A stretch of DNA of 64,000 nt, taken from NCBI GenBank assembly GCA_007751475.1, contig CP036434.1, positions 3,539,524-3,603,523 of the forward strand, given 5' to 3'. This DNA is from Saltatorellus ferox (lineage in GTDB: Bacteria > Planctomycetota > UBA1135 > GCA-002686595). A program made the translations under genes and the position numbers. The notes beneath the pieces are model-generated. The model searched no databases, was not told where the DNA came from, and saw nothing but the letters and a program-made list of their open reading frames with translations. Below, one piece after another: positions 56,483-64,000 of the stretch (its first letter is position 1; every line of letters begins with the position of its first letter).

Positions 56483-58120
56483 TCACCAGTTCAGCCAGAC
56501 GCTTCCGTCCATGAAGACGAGGCCCGACTTGCCCAGCTCGGTGTCGCCGTTGTCGATCTTCGGGAAGACGCGGGTCGCCGCGCCGCCGAGGACCACATCG
56601 CGCCCCAGGTCCCAGCGCTGCCGGGCGACGAGCACCCGGTACGCCCGCGCCAGGTCGAGCGCGCGCCTTTCGCCGGGCATCACGAGGTGGCGGAGGTCTA
56701 GGTCGCCCCCGGGGGCGGCACGCAGCACCTCGGCGCGCCTGACCTCGCCGTCCGCGTCGAAGAAGCGATCGTGTATCTCGCGGTTCGCGCGGAACTCGTC
56801 CCCGCCGCGGACGCGCTCGAAGTAGGTCAGGACCTCTGGCTGGGCGTGACCGGCCTGGGGGACGTCCTTCATCCCCGCGAGATCCTGGTAGGCCCACCCC
56901 TGGGCTCCCGGGACCTTGCGGGCGAGAGTGAACGTCTGGTCGACGGTCACGCCGATGGCCGAGTGGCAGCCCATGCAGAAGCGCTGCTCCTCGTCGGTCT
57001 GGAGGCGCAGGCGCCCCTCTCCGTCCTCGATGAAGCCCGCGAGACGCCAACCGAAATCGTTCGAGAGGCCGATGTTGGGGCGCCCCTCGAAGACCGGCAG
57101 AAGCCCCTTGTCCTTGTCGTCGTCCTCGGCGTGGTAGGCCGCGAGGTGGGCGGCGTGATCGAGCACCCGATCCTTGCGGGACCATCGAAGCTCCTTCATG
57201 CGCGTCGAGTGGCCGGTGGGAGAGCTCGGGTCGACGTAGCGGACCGAGTGCAGGTACTCGACGCCAGCGGGGTGAACGTAGCGCTCGACGCGCACGTTGG
57301 AGGCATCGCCGACGAAGGTCCGGGGCAGTCCCCGCATGACCTGGACGACGCCCTCGGCGCGGCCGTCGCGGTCGAGGTCGATCGCGACGTCCGTTTCGTC
57401 GAGGGGCTCGATCTGGCGGACGAGGGCGTCGTCGTCCTGGACCCTTGGATCGGCCGCGATGGCGGCTTCCAGGATGGAGAGATTCGCCCGCGCGACGCCT
57501 GCGTGGAACTCGCCTCCGCGCGTGCGGAACGCCCTTGGCAAACGGACGAAGACATCGTCGATCGAGCCGTTCGTGGGCCAGAAGGTCCCGGGGAAAGGCT
57601 TGTAGCGCAGGGCGCGCCAGCCGGATCCATCGCGGGCGAAGCCGAACTCGTCGAAGCCCTGGGCGAGGTCGAGATCGGGACGGTAGCCGGGATACTCGTC
57701 CGCTGGAACGTCTTGGAGCGCTTCCTTCAGCAGAGTGTAGTTGTCGCCGTCGAGCCAGGCGCGGATCTCATCGTCGCTGATCGCGGCTTCCTCCTCGCTG
57801 CGGTCTTCGAAGAGGTGATCCCAGTGATTCGTCAGTGCGACGTCGCTGAAGGCGTAGGCCGTCTGCAGGTGGAAGTCGACGAGGTAGTTGGGCTCGCGGC
57901 CGACGGTGTGACAGACCCAGCAGGGATTCGAAAGCCCCTCGGTCTTGGTGTAGCAGGCAGCGGGGACGGTGGCTTCCCAGTTGACGGTGCGCGCCTTGGA
58001 GTCGCGAGCGTGCGCCAGTGGATCGTAGTCGGCGCTGCCGGTGCCGTTTCCCATGCCGGGATCGGCGAGCGGAAGCAGAGCGGGGGTGGCCATGAAGACT
58101 GAGAGCAGGGCGGAGCGCAT
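56483..58120 (-). CDS. Exported diheme cytochrome c-like protein
   Basis: 545-residue exported protein with two heme-c motifs: CWVCH near residue 75 and CMGCH near 405. Signal peptide MRSALLSVFMATPALLPLA (ATG 58120); a longer frame from 58180 would hide the signal. Between the hemes are segments such as NYLVDFHLQTAYAFSDVALTNHW and KPFPGTFWPTNGSIDDVFVRLP; VAIDLDRDGRAEGVVQVMRG looks like a dockerin/FG-GAP-type calcium loop. No named family is recognised with certainty; an electron-transfer or peroxidase-like role in the periplasm is possible. About 100 bases separate it from the PhoX gene. Confidence 0.8.
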   Translation of the reverse strand: MRSALLSVFMATPALLPLADPGMGNGTGSADYDPLAHARDSKARTVNWEATVPAACYTKTEGLSNPCWVCHTVGREPNYLVDFHLQTAYAFSDVALTNHWDHLFEDRSEEEAAISDDEIRAWLDGDNYTLLKEALQDVPADEYPGYRPDLDLAQGFDEFGFARDGSGWRALRYKPFPGTFWPTNGSIDDVFVRLPRAFRTRGGEFHAGVARANLSILEAAIAADPRVQDDDALVRQIEPLDETDVAIDLDRDGRAEGVVQVMRGLPRTFVGDASNVRVERYVHPAGVEYLHSVRYVDPSSPTGHSTRMKELRWSRKDRVLDHAAHLAAYHAEDDDKDKGLLPVFEGRPNIGLSNDFGWRLAGFIEDGEGRLRLQTDEEQRFCMGCHSAIGVTVDQTFTLARKVPGAQGWAYQDLAGMKDVPQAGHAQPEVLTYFERVRGGDEFRANREIHDRFFDADGEVRRAEVLRAAPGGDLDLRHLVMPGERRALDLARAYRVLVARQRWDLGRDVVLGGAATRVFPKIDNGDTELGKSGLVFMDGSVWLNW

Positions 58121-58220
58121 CACGATCGAGTGGGTGGGGAAAGTGGAGAGGGCGCGATCCGACGGATCGGATCGCGCCATTGCCAGGGACGGTCAAGGCT
58201 GGCCCTGCCGGGCCAACGAA

Positions 58221-60395
58221 TCAGCGATCCTGGGGCCAGGTAGACGTCTGGCTCTCACCCGGGTGCTGAACCGCGATGAAGAGATCCTTCTCATCCGCGG
58301 AGAACGTCGGGCCAGTGGCCTCGGCGTCCGAGGGAACCGCGGCGACGCGGAAGGCCACGCCAAAGGTTGGCTCCACGACGCCCGGGGCGCCGGCCTTGTG
58401 GGCCGGGTCCATGTCGAGGTAGTAGAAGGCGTCCGCGGTGCCGTTCGTGCCGAAGTTGCCGTCGGTGCCGAACCACACGCCACCGATGCTATCGATCGTG
58501 ATGTTGTCGGGAGCCGCCGCGTCGTGGGGGCCCTGGCCGAAGGAGCCGCGCCAGGCGGTGAAGAACGTGAACGTCATGGAAGCACCCGGGTTCTGGGCGT
58601 TGCCTTCCTGCATGGCCATGACCGAGCCCACGGCATCGCCGCGGTTCGGGGAGTTCGCGGCGTGATCGGCGGCGGGGTAGAGCACACCGCTCTGGTCGCA
58701 GGCGACCTGGCGGGTGTGGTTCGTGAAGGCGACGTAGATGCGCGGCGTACCGGAGAAGTCGTTCGCGTTGTACTCGAGGTCTTCGGGGCGGTTGAGCTCC
58801 ATCACGCCGAGCTTGGTGGCGGCGGTGAAGAGGGCCTTCTTGGCGATGGTGTCGTTCGGGAACCCGCCGATCCCGTTGTAGTCCTTGTCCTGAAGAGCTT
58901 CACCGACGGTGATCGTCGGCTGGCCGAGGGCGGCCGCGTTCGGCGGCGAGTCGGTGCTCGTGGTGGAGAACTCGATCCAGCGTCCGTTGCCCGGCGCCGT
59001 GTCGGTGCCGGGGGCGCCGGTGGAGAGCAGGGTCTGGCCCGTGCTGTTGTCGAGGTCGGCGAAGTGCGCGACGTACAGCTTGCCGGAGTCGAGCATGTCG
59101 CGGACCTCGGCCTTCGTCATGCCTGAGGTGTAGTTGGCCTCGGTGACGAACTTCCAGATGCGGCCGCTGCGGCGGTCCTGGCCGGCGTACAGGACGATCG
59201 GCTGACCGTCGACGAGACGGCCGTCGGGACCCACGGCGATCGTGGCGTTCTCCCAGCGAGCGCGCCCCATGGCGCCGAGCTTGCGGTGACCGACGCCGTC
59301 GCCGCCTTCGGAGAGGCCTTCGTAGAAGTCCTGGGGTTCGGCGCCCGGATCGATCTCGACGAGGTAGCCGTAGAGGTCGCGCGTGTGGCGGCCCTGGACT
59401 TCACTGATGCGACCGAAGGCGGCCGAGCGGCTCGGTTCGAAGGTGGGGGAGACGTTGCTGCCCGGATCGTAGCCGTTGCCAGAGAGGAAGCGCTGGCCGC
59501 TGGACCAGGTGGGCTCGAAGTCACCGTAGTAGCCCTGGACGTTCTCCTCGGCGGTGAGGATCGTGCCCCACGGCGTCGTTCCGCCGGAGCAGTCGCCCAT
59601 GATGCCGGACACGACGCTCGGAGCGTTGTCCGCGCCGCTCTCCGCGTGGTCACGGAAGTCCGAGGTCGGGCCGATGTCGATTCCAGTCACGCGGACCTGG
59701 GTGGCGCCGGTGGAGTCGTAGCGCTTGTTCTGGGCGCTACGGTCGACGGACCAGAGCCCCGTCTGGGCGTCCTTGACGATGCGGATCCAGGAGCCGCCGA
59801 GCTGACGCTTGTGCTCGAAGTCGTAGGCGTTGAGCGCCGACTGCTCCCAGATGTCCGACGTGACGTCGTTGTTGAGGAGACCGAGGGCTTCCAGCAGCTT
59901 GGCGTGCGTCAAGTGCTGGCCGCTCGGGGCGCTCTGCGCCTGGGGAAGGCTGTTGGAGATGTACTCGTGGTTGACCCAGAGCCAGCCCGCGTCGCCGGAG
60001 CCGCCGTACATCGGCGACGAGCCGACCGCGCCGCCGGACCAGTCGGAGTTCCAGCCGTCGCCGAAGAAGCTGACGTAGTCGCAGTTGGCGCCGAAGCGGG
60101 GCGTCTCACCCGTGTTGGTGTTGTTGAGCGGGTCGAGCCACTTCACGACCACGGCCTGGCGCGTGGCGCGGATCGAGCGAACGGTGTCGCTGGTGGTGTT
60201 GGCCAGGGGGAAGAACGCGGCGGAGGGCAGGTTGCCGTCGACCTTGAGCTGAACGAGGCGGCGCGTCAGCTGCGGAATGGTGAAGTCGGCCTCCGTCGAC
60301 TGGACGACGGCGATCGAGGAGAGTGGGGCCGTGGGGTCGGCCACGGGGCCCTGCGGAAAGGCAGCTGCGGTCAGGCAGAGAAGCGTGAGAGACAT
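58221..60395 (-). CDS. PhoX-family (DUF839) phosphatase-like protein
   Basis: 724-residue exported protein of the PhoX group, calcium/iron-dependent alkaline phosphatases that release phosphate from esters outside the cytoplasm. Marks: GDAGWLWVNHEYISNS, GDCSGGTTPWGTILTAEENV, HTRDLYGYLVEIDPG, MGRARWENATIAVGPDGR, YAGQDRRSGRIWKFV and PEDLEYN. The signal peptide (MSLTLLCLTAAAFPQG) is of the Sec type, whereas well-studied PhoX is exported by Tat. ATG at 60395 was chosen for the signal. Expression may follow phosphate starvation, but no Pho box was seen upstream. Confidence 0.85.
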   Translation of the reverse strand: MSLTLLCLTAAAFPQGPVADPTAPLSSIAVVQSTEADFTIPQLTRRLVQLKVDGNLPSAAFFPLANTTSDTVRSIRATRQAVVVKWLDPLNNTNTGETPRFGANCDYVSFFGDGWNSDWSGGAVGSSPMYGGSGDAGWLWVNHEYISNSLPQAQSAPSGQHLTHAKLLEALGLLNNDVTSDIWEQSALNAYDFEHKRQLGGSWIRIVKDAQTGLWSVDRSAQNKRYDSTGATQVRVTGIDIGPTSDFRDHAESGADNAPSVVSGIMGDCSGGTTPWGTILTAEENVQGYYGDFEPTWSSGQRFLSGNGYDPGSNVSPTFEPSRSAAFGRISEVQGRHTRDLYGYLVEIDPGAEPQDFYEGLSEGGDGVGHRKLGAMGRARWENATIAVGPDGRLVDGQPIVLYAGQDRRSGRIWKFVTEANYTSGMTKAEVRDMLDSGKLYVAHFADLDNSTGQTLLSTGAPGTDTAPGNGRWIEFSTTSTDSPPNAAALGQPTITVGEALQDKDYNGIGGFPNDTIAKKALFTAATKLGVMELNRPEDLEYNANDFSGTPRIYVAFTNHTRQVACDQSGVLYPAADHAANSPNRGDAVGSVMAMQEGNAQNPGASMTFTFFTAWRGSFGQGPHDAAAPDNITIDSIGGVWFGTDGNFGTNGTADAFYYLDMDPAHKAGAPGVVEPTFGVAFRVAAVPSDAEATGPTFSADEKDLFIAVQHPGESQTSTWPQDR

Positions 60396-60593
60396 GCTGT
60401 GAATCTGTTGGCGTTGAGGTGGTGCGCTTGCCGAAGTGGCTGCACGCCTTGGACGCCGAACACAACACCGTTTCGCCCTCAAGGGACGACTGCCTTCCGT
60501 TCAGGAATGGGTCAGCTTGGCGTCAAGGGCCGTTGACCTGATCCCGCTGTTCGCTGACGGAACTTTGACTCGACGTTGACGCACGCGAGTCAG

Positions 60594-61454
60594 CTATCGA
60601 GGCAGCTCATTGACCAGCGGTCTTCGGGCCACCAGCGCGTAGCCCTGACAAACCGCCTGGTCGTTCGACAGCTTCGACGCCAGGTGAAACACGATCTGAA
60701 TCAACGCCGTCAGCGGCAGCAGCAGCACGCTGCGCCACGGCGACAGGATCACGCTTCCGTCCGACTGGCGCTTCGACGCCCCGACCGATCGAGTGAGCCA
60801 CTGGGAGAGCATCGCTCCGTTGGCTGACGCGAAGTTGCCACGCGGCGTGATGGACTCGACCTCCAGCCCGGCCGACTCGGCGAACACGCGCAGACTCGAG
60901 GGCGTGAACCGGAAGTAGTCGCTGGGCAGCTCGTGGAGCGGCTGGATGAACGGCACGGTGAGGAGCAGCTTACCGCCGGGCTTCAGCACCCTCGCCATCT
61001 CATGGACGAGAGCCCTGGGCTCCGGCACGTGCTCCAGCACCTCGGTCGAGAGCACCGTGTCGATCGAGCCGTCCAGAACCGGTAGCCGGGCGCCGTCGCC
61101 GAACACCTGGACGAGCCTCTTCAGGTTCGCGATCTTCCACATGTCCGGCTGCTTGTCGAGGATCGCCTGCGGGTACTCGAGCCCGACGTACTGGCGGACC
61201 TTCGGAGAGTAGAGGTCCCGGTATGGCCCTTCCGAAACGCCGACGTCGAGCAGGTTGCCCGTCGCGTGGGGGAGCATCGCCTCGACCGAATCACGCAGGT
61301 GCTTCCAGTCCAGCCAGTACGGGTTGAGCGGCGTACGCTTGCGCCACGCATTCATCCGCTGGCCGAAACGGCCGCGATAGTGCACGACGCCGACGCGGTT
61401 GCCTGTCGGCGCTGCGGGCTCCGCCGCCATGGGTTCTGTACCTGTGACCGTCAC
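60594..61454 (-). CDS. Class I SAM-dependent methyltransferase
   Basis: 286-residue soluble methyltransferase. Motif I LLDVGVSEGPYRDL (near residue 65), then YVGLEYPQAILD, post-II VLSTEVLEHVPEPRALVHEM and motif III VLKPGGKLLLTVPFIQPLHELPSDYFRFTP (shown in parts: VLKPGGKLLLTVPF and PSDYFRFTP). The FRFTP segment is common in methyltransferases of polysaccharide or lipid modification. A hydrophobic C-terminal stretch (LLLPLTALIQIVFHLAS) may touch the membrane. The substrate is unknown. It begins 9 bases after the dCTP deaminase stop, so the two are co-transcribed. Confidence 0.9.
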   Translation of the reverse strand: MTVTGTEPMAAEPAAPTGNRVGVVHYRGRFGQRMNAWRKRTPLNPYWLDWKHLRDSVEAMLPHATGNLLDVGVSEGPYRDLYSPKVRQYVGLEYPQAILDKQPDMWKIANLKRLVQVFGDGARLPVLDGSIDTVLSTEVLEHVPEPRALVHEMARVLKPGGKLLLTVPFIQPLHELPSDYFRFTPSSLRVFAESAGLEVESITPRGNFASANGAMLSQWLTRSVGASKRQSDGSVILSPWRSVLLLPLTALIQIVFHLASKLSNDQAVCQGYALVARRPLVNELPR

Positions 61455-61463
61455 GAATGGTGC

Positions 61464-62669
61464 TTATCGGCGAAAGGCGCGCGCCAGCGTGAGGTCCTGG
61501 CCCTGGTAGCTCTGACCCTCCCGTTCCTGGCCATAGAGCCGCTCCGGGCGCGCCGAAGCGCGAAAGAATTTCAGGCGGAAGAACACCTGGCCGTCCTCGA
61601 CGAGGAAAGGCACATCGTGGGCCCGGACCTCGAGGACCGCTGGCGTCCCGCATAGCTTGTCCTCCCGCCAGCCGAATCCGTTGTCGAAGAATCCAGCGTA
61701 GTTGTTGCGGAGCTCCCCGATGCCGATATCGACGGGGAGCATCTCGGCCGCGAGGTCCGGCGGGATCCGCAGGCGCTCACGGCTCGCGAAGATGTAGAAG
61801 CTCTCCGGCGCCAGGATGCAGCGACCGTTCGGGGCGTGGACCGGATCCCAGAAGTGCGCTGGATCGTGGGCTCCTTCGGCGCTGAACTCCACGACCTCCG
61901 TGTGGAGCGACGCGCGCCAGCCCGCGGGGTCGCGGCCCGCCAGGCCGAGGTTCAGCTCGAGCCCGCCGTCGCTGTCGAAGCGGACCTCGTCGACCCCCAG
62001 GGGTCGATCGCCGTCGAAGACGAGCGGCGTTTCCTGGTAGCGCGCGCGCAGCTCGTCCGTGGAAAGGCCCGGGCTGCCCCGGTGGACCCGGAGCTGGCAC
62101 AGTCGATCGCCGCGGCGCAGGCGCACGGGGAAGGAGAGCGGGCTGATCTCCAGCCAGAGCGGCCCGGAGTAGCCCATCGGTGCCTCGTCGAAGCGAGGAT
62201 GGCCCGCGGAGAGGACTCGGGTGAAGACATCGCAGCGACCCGCGGAGCTCCGCGGATTGAAGCGCACCGCAAGGTCCGCCGGCAGGTCGAGCCGCTCCTC
62301 CAGCTGAACGAGGTAGACGAGCCCGCGCTCCAGAACGGCGCCCTCGGGCCCGTCCAGATCCAGGGTCGAAGTTCCGAGTTCCTGGATCCGCTCCTCGATC
62401 GGAACGGTCGTCGGGAGAAAACCGGCTCGGACGCGAACGGCCGTTCTACCGAGCCTGAGGTCCATGCTGGCGGGCTGGATCTGCTGGGGCCGAATCGGGA
62501 GATCCGGGTGGTGGCGGATGGAACCGGCTTCGACGAGCCTCCGAAGCTCGCTGTCCACGAGGATCTCGCCCGCGGATCGGGATCCCGCTGGTGCGGCCCC
62601 GGAGGGAGTCGCCGCGGGGTCAGGGGCGGGTCGATCGAGGGGGCTGGCGCTGGGCCGCGGGGTGTCCAT
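61464..62669 (-). CDS. dCTP deaminase-family protein, tandem two-domain form
   Basis: 401-residue protein with two dUTPase/dCTP-deaminase-like domains, the arrangement of the long 2'-deoxycytidine triphosphate deaminase family. First domain: [35 protein letters not shown] and [29 protein letters not shown]. Second domain: [22 protein letters not shown] and [18 protein letters not shown]. Deaminating dCTP to dUTP supplies thymidylate synthesis. The N-terminus is about 35 residues of Pro/Ala-rich tail. ATG 62669 chosen because the upstream frame is unconserved. Divergent from sucC by 149 bases. Confidence 0.88.
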   Translation of the reverse strand: MDTPRPSASPLDRPAPDPAATPSGAAPAGSRSAGEILVDSELRRLVEAGSIRHHPDLPIRPQQIQPASMDLRLGRTAVRVRAGFLPTTVPIEERIQELGTSTLDLDGPEGAVLERGLVYLVQLEERLDLPADLAVRFNPRSSAGRCDVFTRVLSAGHPRFDEAPMGYSGPLWLEISPLSFPVRLRRGDRLCQLRVHRGSPGLSTDELRARYQETPLVFDGDRPLGVDEVRFDSDGGLELNLGLAGRDPAGWRASLHTEVVEFSAEGAHDPAHFWDPVHAPNGRCILAPESFYIFASRERLRIPPDLAAEMLPVDIGIGELRNNYAGFFDNGFGWREDKLCGTPAVLEVRAHDVPFLVEDGQVFFRLKFFRASARPERLYGQEREGQSYQGQDLTLARAFRR

Positions 62670-62818
62670 GGGGCCAGGGTACGGCGTCCAGCGGCCACGG
62701 TCCCCGCGAGACCGGGCAGATTTTGGCGAAGGATGGCGGCCCAGATCACTACACTTCTCGCCCACCAACCGCGGTAGGAGCCCCCCGAGGGGCCTCGCCG
62801 GGACCCCAACACGCACCC

Positions 62819-63978
<1,160 letters not shown>

Positions 63979-63982
<4 letters not shown>

Positions 63983-64000
63983 GTATTTTCGTCGACAAGA
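63979..64000 (+). CDS. sucD: Succinyl-CoA ligase, alpha subunit (first codons only)
   Basis: The ATG at 63979 overlaps the sucC stop (ATGA). Only MSIFVDK is visible, matching the usual sucD opening (MSIxVxK). The rest lies beyond the window. Confidence 0.85.

Overview
The window is about 64 kb of very GC-rich DNA packed with ordinary bacterial genes on both strands. The gene set points to a Gram-negative-type bacterium and most likely a member of the Planctomycetota. A KDO transferase (waaA), SecA, signal peptidase II and several lipoproteins imply an outer membrane with lipid A. An ECF sigma factor fused by a 4-base overlap to a very large membrane Ser/Thr kinase with a WD40-like sensor half, a secreted PQQ propeller, HEAT and EF-hand proteins, and a short pseudopilin ending in a DUF1559-like motif are typical of planctomycetes. 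This assignment is inference from gene content; no rRNA or tRNA gene was seen.

Layout. 1-3.4 kb: a ribose-type sugar ABC importer (permease cut by the window edge, ATPase, binding lipoprotein). 3.4-7.4 kb: an Lhr-type helicase. 7.5-8.9 kb: a secreted or anchored protein with a LamG-like end. 8.9-10.7 kb: a 1.8-kb non-coding repeat mosaic between the convergent 3' ends of that gene and xerD. 11.8-20.1 kb: lspA, a response regulator, an unusually long secA, waaA and metK. 20.3-22 kb: a pseudopilin and a UbiA-type prenyltransferase. 22-28.6 kb: a PQQ protein, a HEAT lipoprotein and a pentaheme cytochrome, divergent from a sulfide:quinone-oxidoreductase-like flavoprotein with a small partner. 28.6-32.3 kb: a ferric-iron-type ABC importer. 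32.4-36.2 kb: a lipoprotein pyrophosphatase, an aminotransferase, a threonine aldolase and an OmpR-type regulator. 36.7-40.6 kb: a four-gene module of coiled-coil protein, membrane protein, Rab-like small GTPase and histidine kinase. 40.6-43 kb: mdh and fumC. 43-47.5 kb: ECF sigma factor and kinase. 47.6 kb: a very small gene for ribosomal protein L34. 47.9-52.4 kb: a secreted EF-hand/thioredoxin/HEAT protein and a HipBA toxin-antitoxin pair. 52.4-62.7 kb: a long minus-strand group (cupin, alginate-lyase-like protein, degenerate amidohydrolase, diheme cytochrome, PhoX phosphatase, methyltransferase, dCTP deaminase). 62.8 kb to the end: sucC and the start of sucD.

Working relations. mdh, fumC and sucCD are TCA-cycle enzymes. 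The cytochromes, PQQ protein and flavoprotein look like periplasmic and quinone-linked redox functions. The two ABC importers, the PhoX phosphatase and the polysaccharide-lyase-like protein suggest scavenging of sugars, iron, phosphate and polysaccharide.

The most unusual items are: (1) the repeat mosaic at 8.9-10.7 kb, which contains 17-nt hairpins whose stems change in a base-pair-preserving way around a constant loop, and 100-bp elements arranged as exact head-to-head pairs; (2) a four-copy repeat domain inserted in the C-terminal part of SecA; (3) the GTPase/histidine-kinase operon; and (4) an amidohydrolase that has lost its metal ligands.
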